DNA from: an uncultured Bacilli bacterium
GTDB taxonomy: Bacteria; Bacillota_I; Bacilli_A; RF39; UBA660
Direction: 5' to 3'
Assembly (NCBI GenBank): GCA_934167665.1
Contig: CAKPLN010000001.1
Span: 248,001 to 312,000 of the forward strand
DNA length: 64,000 nucleotides
Shown: one piece after another, positions 16,320 through 25,724 of the stretch
Position numbering within the stretch: the first letter of the stretch is position 1
How the letters are laid out: each line of letters opens with the position of its first letter
The notes under the pieces: model-generated
Told to the model about the DNA's origin: nothing
What the model saw: the letters and a program-made list of their open reading frames with translations, nothing else
Databases searched by the model: none
Made by a program: the position numbers and the translations under genes

Positions 16320-18999
16320 TTCTTAATACTTTCTCTACATTTTTTAATATATCAGATAAATTTTCAATTGTTTTTCCGCCACCTTGAGCAAAAGTAGCAC
16401 TACCTCCACCATTGCCATTAGAACTAACACTAGCATTCTTTACAAGTAAGCCAGCATTAACATGGCAATTACTACGAGCTATAAAATTAACTGAACCATC
16501 ACCTTTAACATTAGCAAAGAATACTAATCCTTCACCCATAATTTGAATCAAACTATCAGCTATAGCTTTAAGTAAATTTACATCTTTATTCTCAAGACGC
16601 ATTACAACACCAACAGTACCATTATAATCTTTAATATTTTCCTTATAAATATCCATATTTTGTAATGCCTTTTGTTCACTTAAATCAAAATATTTCTTTT
16701 CAAGATCTCTTACTTCTTGTTGAACATAAGCAAGTTCATTTCTATTGAAAATAATATCTTTATAAGAGCATGGTTTACTATTATCAATATCAACATCAAA
16801 ATTTAATACAATTCCCTTACCCTTAGCTTCATCAATAATATTTCTAGCTTTAAGTAATAACTTAATCATCTCATCATTATATGGTTTGATAGTATCAAAT
16901 AAAATATTTAAAGCCTTATTGCCTGTTGCAGCCTCTATTCTATAAACATTGCTTCCTTTTGATTCACAAGAATATATAGCAAAATTTTTAATCTCTTTAG
17001 TATTAGTTGTATGTGTACCACCACAAAGCTCTATAGATTTACCAATCTTAACAACACGAACCATGTCACCATATTTTTCACTAAATAATGCCATAGCGCC
17101 TAATTCACGAGCTTTATCGATAGGCATAACTTCTGTTGCTACCATCAAATTGTTACTAATCATATCTTTAGCATATTGTTCAACTTCTAACAATTTGTCA
17201 TCTGTCATTTTACCAGCATAAGTGAAATCAAAACGTAACTTTTCATCATCTACATAGCTACCAGCCTGCTTAATGCTAGAAGATACAACTTGTTGAAGAG
17301 AATATTGTAAAATATGAACACAAGAATGGTTAACCTCTATTTTTTGACGTCTGTCTTTATCCACAACAGCTTCACACTCATCATTAACATGAATAACACC
17401 GTCAAGTAATTTTACCTTATGAATATGTTGACCATTAGGTGCCTTAAACACATCAAGTACCCTAGCCTTAAAATCCTTACCAACAATCATACCAGTATCA
17501 CTAACTTGTCCACCACTCTCGGCATAAAAGCAAGTTCTATTAAGTGCTATATAACAATCATGATCAGATTCTGAAACTGTTTCATCCTTAGAAAAAATAG
17601 CTAAAACATTACTCTTTAAACGATAAATACCATAAGCAAAACTACTTTCATCTTTAAAATCTAAAAGTACCTTCTTTTGACTAGCCATAGAAGCCTTATT
17701 TTTAGCACTCTTTTTAGCCAACTCTTTTTGCATATTCATATATTTATCAAATTCATCACGAGAAACTGTATAACCTAAATCGTGTAAATATTCAAGGGTT
17801 AACTCAAATGGGAAACCATAAGTATCGTATAATTTAAAAGCATCTTCACCACTAATAGTACCATCAATAGAGTCTTTTACTAACTCTTTTAAACGACGTT
17901 CTCCAGCTTCTAGTGTCTTTAAAAATAATTTTTCTTCTTCTAAAACTAGTGTCTCAATTACGGGTCTTTTTGCAACTAAATATGGATAAGCTTCCTTCAT
18001 TACATCAACAACATCAGAAACAAGTTTATACATAAATGGTTCACTAAAACCTAGTTGCTTGCCAACACGTACACTTCTTCGTAATAATCTTCTTAGTACA
18101 TATCCACGTCCAACATTTTCAAAACAAGCTCCATCAGCTAAAGCAAAAGTAATAGCTCTAATATGATCAGCTAAAATTTTATATTCTCTTTGTCCATTAT
18201 AACAAGCCCCTGTTAATTCACTAATATGATTAATAATAGGTTTGAAAAGATCAGTATCAAAGTTACTATCAACATTTTGGAAAATAGCACACCATCTTTC
18301 AAGACCAGCTCCAGTATCGATATTCTTACTTGGTAATTCTTTATACTCATGGCGACTAACTCCGGGTTTAGAATTAAATTGACTGAAGACATTATTCCAA
18401 ATCTCTACATAACGATATTGATCCTCATCATTTATAAATTTAGTGTAAGCATCACCATCTGGATCATACTTTTCACCACGATCAAAGAAAATCTCAGAAT
18501 CCGGTCCACATGGTCCTTCCCCAATTTCCCAGAAATTTTCTTCTAAAGGAATAATATGGCTAGGATCAAGTCCAACTTCAATCCATCTATTTTTAGCATC
18601 TAAATCCTCTGTATAAACAGTAACATACAAAGACTTAGGATCAACGTCAAAGTATTCTGGACTAGTAAGCAATTCAAAAGAATAAGCAATAGCCTCCTTT
18701 TTAAAATAGTCACCAACAGAAAAGTTTCCCATCATTTCAAAAAAAGTATGATGTGTTGCATCACCAACATTTTCTATATCATTGGTTCTTATACACTTTT
18801 GAATACTCATAAGTCTTCTGCAATCAGGTACTTCTGTACCATCAAAATACTTCTTTAATGGCGTAACGCCAGCATTAACCCACAATAAACTATCATCGTT
18901 AATTGGTACTAAAGGTGCACTTTCGAATAGTTTATGTCCCTTCTTTTCAAAAAAACTAAACCACATTTTACGTATATCATCATGACTCATATATTTCAT
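16309..18999 (-). CDS. alaS: Alanyl-tRNA synthetase AlaS
   Basis: The class II synthetase charges tRNA-Ala. The 896-residue protein has motif 1 near FFEKKGHKLFESAPLVP, TFFEMMGNFSVGDYFK, the GAGLERW motif, and the editing-domain zinc ligands HSCVHILQYSL and CGGTHTTNT. A C-terminal DHHA1/C-Ala domain with GGGSATFAQGGG follows. I start at ATG 18999 (MKYMSHDDIRK) because GGAGAGAAG precedes it; the longer frame would run back into the upstream kinase gene. It is the third gene of an operon headed by a tRNA-Ala T-box. Confidence 0.96.
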   Translation of the reverse strand: MKYMSHDDIRKMWFSFFEKKGHKLFESAPLVPINDDSLLWVNAGVTPLKKYFDGTEVPDCRRLMSIQKCIRTNDIENVGDATHHTFFEMMGNFSVGDYFKKEAIAYSFELLTSPEYFDVDPKSLYVTVYTEDLDAKNRWIEVGLDPSHIIPLEENFWEIGEGPCGPDSEIFFDRGEKYDPDGDAYTKFINDEDQYRYVEIWNNVFSQFNSKPGVSRHEYKELPSKNIDTGAGLERWCAIFQNVDSNFDTDLFKPIINHISELTGACYNGQREYKILADHIRAITFALADGACFENVGRGYVLRRLLRRSVRVGKQLGFSEPFMYKLVSDVVDVMKEAYPYLVAKRPVIETLVLEEEKLFLKTLEAGERRLKELVKDSIDGTISGEDAFKLYDTYGFPFELTLEYLHDLGYTVSRDEFDKYMNMQKELAKKSAKNKASMASQKKVLLDFKDESSFAYGIYRLKSNVLAIFSKDETVSESDHDCYIALNRTCFYAESGGQVSDTGMIVGKDFKARVLDVFKAPNGQHIHKVKLLDGVIHVNDECEAVVDKDRRQKIEVNHSCVHILQYSLQQVVSSSIKQAGSYVDDEKLRFDFTYAGKMTDDKLLEVEQYAKDMISNNLMVATEVMPIDKARELGAMALFSEKYGDMVRVVKIGKSIELCGGTHTTNTKEIKNFAIYSCESKGSNVYRIEAATGNKALNILFDTIKPYNDEMIKLLLKARNIIDEAKGKGIVLNFDVDIDNSKPCSYKDIIFNRNELAYVQQEVRDLEKKYFDLSEQKALQNMDIYKENIKDYNGTVGVVMRLENKDVNLLKAIADSLIQIMGEGLVFFANVKGDGSVNFIARSNCHVNAGLLVKNASVSSNGNGGGSATFAQGGGKTIENLSDILKNVEKVLRNEA

Positions 19000-19000
19000 T

Positions 19001-19567
19001 TTACTTCTCTCCTTCTTGTTTAATATCATCTAATATCTCTAATAATCTCATTTCATAATCATTTAAACTACCATTGTTATAAATATAATAATCAGCATAA
19101 GCTATTGGCCCACCCTTAGCTAAATTCTCAATCTCAGATATATCTCTAAATATAACAGCATCCCTACTTAATGGTCTACTATCTCTAGTAGCGATTCTTG
19201 CATATCTAATATTTTTATCAGCGATTACACAAACCAATTTTAGTTTAACAGAACACTTATCCATTAAGAATTTATACTCATCCCATGAATATAAGCCATC
19301 TAAAACAACATCACTTTCTTTTAAGGCCTTCTCTATATCAGGTAAAAGAAATTTAGCATAACATTCCATTCCATGTTCACGTCTTAACTTTTCCCTAAAT
19401 TCTTTTTCACTTTTACCATCAGGTGTAACCTCTATATTGGCTTCCTTCATAAGTTTATAAGTAACTCCACCAAAATAGATTTTACTAAAGCCATGCTTTT
19501 CTAAATAATCAGTAGCAACACTTTTGCCACTACCAGCCATACCAACAACAGCAATTAACTTATTCAT
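19001..19567 (-). CDS. P-loop kinase resembling dephospho-CoA kinase (UPF0200-like)
   Basis: This is a 188-residue P-loop NTPase with Walker A GMAGSGKS near residues 9-16 and a lid-like RIATRDSRPLSRDAVIFRD arginine cluster near residues 125-145. IYFGGVTYKLMKEANIEVTP resembles the archaeal UPF0200 nucleotide-kinase family related to adenylate and dephospho-CoA kinases. The substrate is unknown. It overlaps the preceding kinase by 8 bases and its TAA is 1 base before the alaS start, so the three are translated as one unit. Confidence 0.7.
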   Translation of the reverse strand: MNKLIAVVGMAGSGKSVATDYLEKHGFSKIYFGGVTYKLMKEANIEVTPDGKSEKEFREKLRREHGMECYAKFLLPDIEKALKESDVVLDGLYSWDEYKFLMDKCSVKLKLVCVIADKNIRYARIATRDSRPLSRDAVIFRDISEIENLAKGGPIAYADYYIYNNGSLNDYEMRLLEILDDIKQEGEK

Positions 19568-20105
19568 TACTATTTTCCTCTAATTCAACAATGTCTTTAG
19601 CATATTCCTTAAGGCTTAAAACATCTTCATTATCAACCTCATAATCAAAACCTGTATAATCCATAAGTTCAGTTTCTGTAATATGTGCTCTCTCTTCATC
19701 ACTTAAGCCATCATCATAATTAGTTCTATTAATCTTAATAGTAACAACATTATCAAATCTTTTCTTTAATTCTTCAAATTCCATTATTAATCTGGCATCA
19801 GTAATTATAAAAGTATCAAAGAAATTACTTAAAATCTCTATATCTTCACACGTTCTATCCAATAGAAAGTAAGGTTTATGCATTTTTTCTTTTATAATTT
19901 CAATACCCATCTTTTGTAAAAATTCTCTTGGTTTTTCATTAGCATTTTCATCCCAAGAAAAATAATTTCTTGCATAGGAATAAAGTGTTTCCGTAAGATG
20001 CATTACACATGGTTTATAACCATAATTTTTAAGTTCCTCTCTTAAGTATTTACCAAAAGTGCTCTTTCCACTCTTTGCCGCCCCACCAATTACAAATATT
20101 TTCAT
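19560..20105 (-). CDS. P-loop nucleotide kinase-like protein
   Basis: This 181-residue P-loop NTPase has Walker A GGAAKSGKSTFG near residues 7-18. It also has a DR motif (LLDRTCEDIE) and IITDARLIMEFEELK as the Walker-B-like strand, the general build of deoxynucleoside monophosphate or dephospho-CoA kinases. A perfect AGGAGG precedes the start. It is the first gene after the T-box, so its expression should respond to uncharged tRNA-Ala. The link between two small kinases and alanylation is not obvious. Confidence 0.65.
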   Translation of the reverse strand: MKIFVIGGAAKSGKSTFGKYLREELKNYGYKPCVMHLTETLYSYARNYFSWDENANEKPREFLQKMGIEIIKEKMHKPYFLLDRTCEDIEILSNFFDTFIITDARLIMEFEELKKRFDNVVTIKINRTNYDDGLSDEERAHITETELMDYTGFDYEVDNEDVLSLKEYAKDIVELEENSNE

Positions 20106-20119
20106 ATATCCTCCTTATA

Positions 20120-20300
20120 TACAATAAAAGACCATAATAGGAGGACAAAAGTCCGGTACCATCCTATTTAGGTCTTAATTTCTTATAACGGCCTTAGCCG
20201 ATAAAACTCCTAAAGTAGCTTCCTAAAATATTATTATTAGTTTACACCAACCACTAACTCTCTTAAAATAATTAATTTTAGTACTATTCTCTAATCATCA
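20120..20300 (-). promoter_or_regulatory. T-box riboswitch, tRNA-Ala specific
   Basis: Read on the minus strand, the leader has a long stem I region with AGAGAG and GTTGGTG motifs. GGAAGCTACT follows, with a GCT (alanine) triplet at 20217-20219 in the expected specifier position. Downstream is the T-box core AGGATGGTACCGG (around 20153-20166). A terminator can form from AAGACC (20171-20176) to GGTCTTTT (20126-20133) with inner stems ATAGGA/TCCTAT and GGAC/GTCC. Uncharged tRNA-Ala would stabilise the antiterminator. The alanine specifier agrees with alaS downstream. Confidence 0.88.
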
Positions 20301-20309
20301 TTTTATTTT

Positions 20310-21467
20310 TTATTCATTTACTTCGCCAGTAATAATATTCATAATATTAAGTTTTTCATTAATAAACGTACAAACAACTTTTATACATGCAATAGCTGGC
20401 GTTGCTATTACCATACCTATAATACCAAAAAAATGTTGGAAAATCAAGAGACCTATCATAATAGTTACTGGATGTAATTTCATTGTATGTCCCATAATTA
20501 AGGGTTGATAAAAATTATTTTCAAGTAATTGAACCACAACTATAGATATAATACATAAAACTCCCGTAAGAGGAGAAACTGTGAATCCAACAATTATAGC
20601 CGGAACAGCACCAATATATGGTCCAAAATAAGGAATTACATCAGTTATAGCACAAAATAATGCAAAGATAAGAGGTGCTTTAATTCCCGCTAAAGTTAAA
20701 CCTATGCTCTGTGTAATAAACACAAGTAACATAATAAGTAAAACACCTTGAACATAATTACGTAATGATGAATTTATTCTAGAACCAAGTTCAGCATAAT
20801 TTTTTCTCCATGAAACAGGCATACTATTAGTAACCATATCATTAATTTTATTAAAATCAAATAACATATAAAAGCCAACCATTAATCCTAATACAAAATT
20901 AATACCACCATTAAGCAAAGACTTGGATATACTTAATAACATATTAGGTAAATTAGTAGTTAAATCAGAAGCAAAAGTTTCAAGTGACGAATAAACATTT
21001 TCCTCGATAACTTTAGCGTCAACTCCTGTATTTCCAAAGAAATTAAATATATTATCCGCAAAATGTTTCAAATCACCAAATATTTCTGGAATAGTTCCTA
21101 CAAAGTCCCCAATCTGATCAACAAATAAAGGTACAAAAGAATATAAAATAATAAACAAAACTAATATTATTAGTAAATATACTAAAATACATCCAACTAT
21201 CCGTGGAACTTTTTTATCTTGCAGCCATGAAACAACTGGATCAAATAACCACGCCACGATAATACCTATAAATATAGGTGAAATAACTACCAATAATTCA
21301 CCTAAATAATGTAATAGCTTCCACTCTCTCAATACATAAGTTCCAAGCAGTGCTAAAACAACAATAGTAACAACATAAATAATATGCATTAATCGTCTAC
21401 CAATTTCAAGTATTTCATTTAAACTGGCAACATCAACACTATTACCTTTTTTCTTATTAAAAAACAC
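20310..21467 (-). CDS. AI-2E family transporter (PerM/YdiK-like)
   Basis: The 385-residue protein has about eight hydrophobic segments, a central soluble loop (about residues 125-200), and the family's conserved GP-rich C-terminal region (DVIPYFGPYIGAVPAI, then NNFYQPLIMG). The AI-2E exporter family contains TqsA and many uncharacterised transporters, including Na+/H+ antiporters. The substrate is not predictable. The start is GTG at 21467 with AGGAGG ten bases upstream. Its stop lies at the left edge of the T-box leader. Confidence 0.85.
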   Translation of the reverse strand: MFFNKKKGNSVDVASLNEILEIGRRLMHIIYVVTIVVLALLGTYVLREWKLLHYLGELLVVISPIFIGIIVAWLFDPVVSWLQDKKVPRIVGCILVYLLIILVLFIILYSFVPLFVDQIGDFVGTIPEIFGDLKHFADNIFNFFGNTGVDAKVIEENVYSSLETFASDLTTNLPNMLLSISKSLLNGGINFVLGLMVGFYMLFDFNKINDMVTNSMPVSWRKNYAELGSRINSSLRNYVQGVLLIMLLVFITQSIGLTLAGIKAPLIFALFCAITDVIPYFGPYIGAVPAIIVGFTVSPLTGVLCIISIVVVQLLENNFYQPLIMGHTMKLHPVTIMIGLLIFQHFFGIIGMVIATPAIACIKVVCTFINEKLNIMNIITGEVNE

Positions 21468-21551
21468 TTAATATCTACCTCCTAACATAGATTATAGCAC
21501 TAAAAGTAGAATTAATCTATAAAATAAAGTATAATAATTCTAGGTGAAAAA

Positions 21552-22139
21552 ATGAAAACTATAAGTGAAAAAATAACAAATGAATTAATTATCAAAAACT
21601 CCAAATTTATAACTATAATATACCCCATAACAAGTATAGAAAATATTCAAGGCTTAATAGATGAAACCAAATTAGTCTACCCCAAAGCAACTCATTACTG
21701 TTATGCATATATAATTAATGACATAAAAAGATCAAGCGATGATAAAGAACCTAGTGGAACAGCTGGTACTCCTATGTTAAATGTTTTAACAAAAGAAAAC
21801 TATACTAACATCCTAGTAATAACTGTAAGATACTTTGGAGGTATAAAATTAGGTGCTGGAGGCCTAGTTAGAGCTTATAGTAAATCCGTAAAAGAAGCCC
21901 TAAACATTGCTACAACAATAGATTTAGAATTAGGTTACAGAGTACAAATAACTGCTTCTTACAGTAAACAAAAAGAACTTGATTACCTCTTAAAAAATGC
22001 ATTAATAATAAAGAAAGAATATCAAGAAAAAATAGAATATGAAGTACTTATTTCAAAAGATTCAATACAAGCTCTAAATAATTATGACTACAAAATATTA
22101 AAAGAAGAATACATTTCTAAAATAAATAACTATTTATAA
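21552..22139 (+). CDS. yigZ: YigZ/IMPACT family protein (UPF0029)
   Basis: The N-terminal UPF0029 domain is unmistakable: KATHYCYAYII, then RSSDDKEPSGTAGTPML, then VRYFGGIKLGAGGLVRAYS. A shorter C-terminal ferredoxin-like domain (DUF1949) completes a 195-residue protein, slightly short for the family. Members may act on proline peptides or in translation regulation; the function is unsettled. The gene ends 10 bases inside the convergent 527-residue gene. Confidence 0.9.
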   Translation: MKTISEKITNELIIKNSKFITIIYPITSIENIQGLIDETKLVYPKATHYCYAYIINDIKRSSDDKEPSGTAGTPMLNVLTKENYTNILVITVRYFGGIKLGAGGLVRAYSKSVKEALNIATTIDLELGYRVQITASYSKQKELDYLLKNALIIKKEYQEKIEYEVLISKDSIQALNNYDYKILKEEYISKINNYL

Positions 22140-23713
22140 GTTAAACGCTTTGTATCCATCGTATTTGTTTGTTGCTTGTTTGAAAGAGAATCAATATAAA
22201 ATAACTCTTCTAAAGATAACTTATATTTTTCTATGGTTAACCGTTTTCCATCAATACTCATATACTTAAAATCAGGTATTAAAGTACTTAACATCTTTTT
22301 CCTATTATAAATACGTCTATACTCGCCTAATAATTTATATTGATTAAATTCAAGAGGTAATAAAAATGCATGCTCCATATCATCTTCATCTAACTGATAA
22401 TTCATAATTTTTATACCTCTTTTTGCATCATCCCCCTCAAAAGCAACATCTGCCAAATGAAATCTATGAATAACGCTATTATAATAAATAAACGTCTCAT
22501 CAAGAATTTTTCTCTCACTAGAATCAAGACCATAGTAAGATGCAATTTCATCAGTAAAGACTTCCATCTCCTGACTACATGGATTAGTATTACCAGTTTT
22601 AAACAAATTATTATAGGCTTTTACATAATCATAAAAAACACCTCTTAAATAGTCAAAATTTCTACCTGCTTTTTTTCTAAAACAAACATTTATTAAAGCT
22701 TGATCAACTAAAATACCATTATTCTTCATCTCATCAACTACACTTCTTGGACTAATAGAGGCATATTCAAGTATACTCTTTAATAAAGCCATTTTTCCAT
22801 AAACGCAATTAGTATATGAAGCCAAAAGTAGATCATTACTATCTAAACCATCTCTTTTAATTTTAATCACTAAAGAAACAAGATCATAGTCATAACCGTT
22901 CTTTGTACAAAAGTCACGTAATAACATATCATCACTATATACATTGTTACCATCACCAATAACAATAGTAGTATCTTTTAAGAGTCTCTTTAAAGAATCA
23001 ATGTCTAAAGAAAATTCATCTAGAAATTGTCCAACAGTAAAATCTTCTACAACGTCCCTTCTCTCTTTACTTCTTTTATTTGCCAAAGTAATTTTTAAAG
23101 CCTTATCCATATTACCATCAAATCTAGTCATTAATTTCTTTAAATCTTCTAAATCAACATCATTGTCCAAAGCAATATCTCTAATTGTTTTAGGACTCTT
23201 TCTTAAAAAATCAAATCCCATCTCTCGCAGTTCGCTACAGCGTTTAAAGAAAAGATCACTAGAAGAAATAGATCCATTCTTATATGAAGCTGCAGTTTTT
23301 CTTAAAAACTCTCCTACTTTCAATTCAAATCCTTGATACGTAACAACAAAGTTAGCTGTAATATCATTAATAGTACCATATTCCCTATAATGCTCTCTTA
23401 AATAATCAATATACAAATCTCTTTTCATAGATGATTTCTTCAAATTAGGCTCCCAAATAAATCCCATATCATCTAAAACCTTATAATTTAACAACATCAC
23501 CTCATCGTTAAAGCCACCCTTAGAAGATGAACTAAGAAATTTTCTATGATTTATTCGAACGCTTTCTAAAAAACGTCCAATATTTACTGTATCACCATCA
23601 ATAAAGACAACACTTTTATAAGTAATATCATTAATAGTGCCATACTTTTCATAATGTTCTTTTAAATATTGAAGACAAACACTGGCTCTGTGTCTTTTTT
23701 TATCAATAAGCAT
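22130..23713 (-). CDS. Protein with two N-terminal helicase-associated-type repeats (527 aa)
   Basis: Residues about 1-85 and 90-175 are repeats of each other: each has YLKEHY/YLREHY, YGTINDIT, a G-x-FL motif (IGRFLESVR, VGEFLRKTA) and an ending L..MGF. This recalls the helicase-associated (HA) domain, normally found in tandem and probably nucleic-acid binding. The remaining 350 residues are helical, soluble and unrecognised, with several short helix-turn-helix-like stretches. It lies next to sigE but is separated by a terminator. Confidence 0.55.
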   Translation of the reverse strand: MLIDKKRHRASVCLQYLKEHYEKYGTINDITYKSVVFIDGDTVNIGRFLESVRINHRKFLSSSSKGGFNDEVMLLNYKVLDDMGFIWEPNLKKSSMKRDLYIDYLREHYREYGTINDITANFVVTYQGFELKVGEFLRKTAASYKNGSISSSDLFFKRCSELREMGFDFLRKSPKTIRDIALDNDVDLEDLKKLMTRFDGNMDKALKITLANKRSKERRDVVEDFTVGQFLDEFSLDIDSLKRLLKDTTIVIGDGNNVYSDDMLLRDFCTKNGYDYDLVSLVIKIKRDGLDSNDLLLASYTNCVYGKMALLKSILEYASISPRSVVDEMKNNGILVDQALINVCFRKKAGRNFDYLRGVFYDYVKAYNNLFKTGNTNPCSQEMEVFTDEIASYYGLDSSERKILDETFIYYNSVIHRFHLADVAFEGDDAKRGIKIMNYQLDEDDMEHAFLLPLEFNQYKLLGEYRRIYNRKKMLSTLIPDFKYMSIDGKRLTIEKYKLSLEELFYIDSLSNKQQTNTMDTKRLTYK

Positions 23714-23770
23714 AAAACTTCACCCACTCAATATATAAAGCTAATAAATGATAAGATCATACCACATAAT

Positions 23771-23806
23771 TTAAAAAAAGAAAACTTAAGTCGCTCCTTA
23801 AGTTTT
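23771..23806 (-). terminator. Terminator after sigE
   Basis: The minus strand reads AAAACTTAAG, a 6-base loop, CTTAAGTTTT, then C and a run of T: a perfect 10-bp stem. Confidence 0.85.
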
Positions 23807-23820
23807 TATTTCATTAACAT

Positions 23821-24516
23821 TTAACTACAATTAACTAACATTTTTAGTCTTTTGATAACCTTTTTCTCAATCCTTGAAATATATGATTGAGAGATGCCAA
23901 GTTTTTCTGCTACTTCTTTTTGTGTAAGTTCACCATTACCCATCAAGCCGTACCTTAAAATCATAATATCTCGATCCCGTGGTCTAAGATGCATAACTTC
24001 ATTAATCATTAAATTTCTCTCCGTCTCTTCCTCAATCCCTCTAGTAACAATATCTGGATCCGTCCCTAAAACATCCTCTAAATGAAGCTCATTACCCTCA
24101 CCATCAAGTGATAAAGAAGCATCAATACTAACCTCTACTTTAGACTTTTTATTCTTCCGCAAATACATAAGAATCTCATTATCAATACACCTAGAAGCAT
24201 AAGTTGCAAGTTTAATATTTTTATCTCGACTAAAAGTATTGATTCCCTTTATTAAGCCAATAGTTCCAATACTAACCAAATCCTCCAAATCAACACCCGT
24301 ATTTTCATACTTTTTAGCTAAAAACACCACTAATCTTAAATTATGTTCAATAAGTATATCCTTAGCTTTTAAATCTCCATCATCTTTTAGTTGAATATAA
24401 TACTCTTCCATCTCCTTTGATAAAGGTTCCGGCAACATATCTGTTGCTCCAACATAAAAAATACTAGTAACCTTAAAAAATATCTTCTTTATTAAATTAC
24501 ATAATTTCTGTATCAT
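23821..24516 (-). CDS. sigE: Sporulation sigma factor SigE (pro-sigma-E)
   Basis: Sigma-E directs mother-cell transcription after asymmetric division. The 231-residue protein matches Bacillus SigE: IERNLRLVV-like IEHNLRLVVFLAKKYENTGVDLEDLVSIG (region 2, spread over about residues 57-85), IKLATYASRCIDNEILMYLRKN, and a region 4 HTH with LTQKEVAEKLGISQSYISR. The N-terminal 20-odd residues, ending FYVGATDMLPEPLS, are the pro-sequence removed by SpoIIGA. Its ATG overlaps the spoIIGA stop by one base (TAATG). No sigG follows, unlike Bacillus. Confidence 0.95.
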   Translation of the reverse strand: MIQKLCNLIKKIFFKVTSIFYVGATDMLPEPLSKEMEEYYIQLKDDGDLKAKDILIEHNLRLVVFLAKKYENTGVDLEDLVSIGTIGLIKGINTFSRDKNIKLATYASRCIDNEILMYLRKNKKSKVEVSIDASLSLDGEGNELHLEDVLGTDPDIVTRGIEEETERNLMINEVMHLRPRDRDIMILRYGLMGNGELTQKEVAEKLGISQSYISRIEKKVIKRLKMLVNCS

Positions 24517-25286
24517 TATAAATCCTCCTTAAATTTATTTGGTAATATACAATCAATATCATTAAGACTAAACTTATCACTACTAATACCAACTAAACAC
24601 TCTCCAAATTCCTTCCCATTAATAACAACACTACTAGGTTTATAACACTTAATAACACCTGTAGTATTAAGGGCTTTATATGGAACAAATAATACATCAT
24701 TACCTACAATACTAATATCATTATTGATTAAAATAACACATCTTTTTTTATAAGGATCAACAAGTTGATTGCCAGTATCAATCATTCCCTTAAGACAATA
24801 TTTTTTATTCTTAATTTTAATTTCTACTTCATAAATATTACCATAAGTATTCTTATATAAAATGTTTTCTCTAACATAAGAAAATATTATAATAGGACTA
24901 ACAATAATAGCTAAAACCAAATTTATAGATAAACCATTATTAATAAATAAAATCCCCTTATTTTCATAATTAAAACTAATATTTAATAAATATAAACTTC
25001 CTCCCAAAATAATACTAATTAAATAAAAATAGCAAATATTTTTAACAAAGTTTCTCCTCCCAAAAGTCGTAAGTATAATAAATACACTTATTAGAAATTT
25101 CATTAAAAATAAAGTAATTGAATTAAGATCAATAAATAATAAAAATATCGAAGAAGATGCAACCAAACTTCCTAGTAATAATCTTTTGAGTCGTACAACA
25201 TTTTTTAATACCTTAGAAGTTCCATATAGTAATATAAAATCAAAGAAAAAATTAAGTAAAAATACTAAATCCAAATATATCTTCAT
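24516..25286 (-). CDS. spoIIGA: Sigma-E processing peptidase SpoIIGA
   Basis: SpoIIGA is the membrane aspartic protease that cleaves pro-sigma-E once it receives the forespore signal SpoIIR. Five or so N-terminal helices (residues 1-130) are followed by a soluble protease domain with GMIDTGNQLVDP, the DTG catalytic motif. A C-terminal ...NDIDCILPNKFKEDL completes the family pattern. I chose ATG 25286 (MKIYLDLVFLLNFFFDF), the usual start. It is translationally coupled to sigE, the classical spoIIG operon order. Confidence 0.92.
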   Translation of the reverse strand: MKIYLDLVFLLNFFFDFILLYGTSKVLKNVVRLKRLLLGSLVASSSIFLLFIDLNSITLFLMKFLISVFIILTTFGRRNFVKNICYFYLISIILGGSLYLLNISFNYENKGILFINNGLSINLVLAIIVSPIIIFSYVRENILYKNTYGNIYEVEIKIKNKKYCLKGMIDTGNQLVDPYKKRCVILINNDISIVGNDVLFVPYKALNTTGVIKCYKPSSVVINGKEFGECLVGISSDKFSLNDIDCILPNKFKEDL

Positions 25287-25309
25287 ATATATCACCAAAA
25301 TAACTATAC

Positions 25310-25338
25310 AAAGAAAAAAACGACTTATCTGTCGTTTT
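25310..25338 (-). terminator. Terminator between the 104-aa membrane gene and spoIIGA
   Basis: The minus strand reads AAAACGAC-AGATAA-GTCGTTTT followed by TTTC. It separates the upstream membrane gene from the spoIIG operon. Confidence 0.75.
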
Positions 25339-25347
25339 AAGTATAAA

Positions 25348-25662
25348 TTATATTTTTTTCTTCTTTAAAAATATTTTAATAATATATGATAAGAATATTA
25401 TCATAATAATGACAAAGCACCAATCCAAAACAGTACTAACAATACCATTAGTATATTTATGAATAATGCCAATAATACTTTCAGGTAAATATTTACCAAT
25501 AATATAACTAATATCATTTACACCTATATTATTTTTAATAAATGCCATTATCCTTAAAAATATATCTATAATAGCCATAAAAAATACAAAAGATGAAAAT
25601 CTTTTAAAAAACATTACTACTACTAAAATCAAAATAATTAATACTATTAAATCTATATACAT
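25348..25662 (-). CDS. Small membrane protein of unknown function (104 aa)
   Basis: This is a 104-residue hydrophobic protein with about three transmembrane helices (residues 3-20, 24-43, 75-98) and a short polar loop. It ends in KKKKI. No family is recognised. It lies directly upstream of the spoIIG operon but has its own terminator, so a sporulation role is only suggested by position. Confidence 0.6.
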   Translation of the reverse strand: MYIDLIVLIILILVVVMFFKRFSSFVFFMAIIDIFLRIMAFIKNNIGVNDISYIIGKYLPESIIGIIHKYTNGIVSTVLDWCFVIIMIIFLSYIIKIFLKKKKI

Positions 25663-25724
25663 TTAAAACACCATACCTTACTAGACAATAGTATCATATT
25701 TAAAATATTTTTTAAAGAACTATT

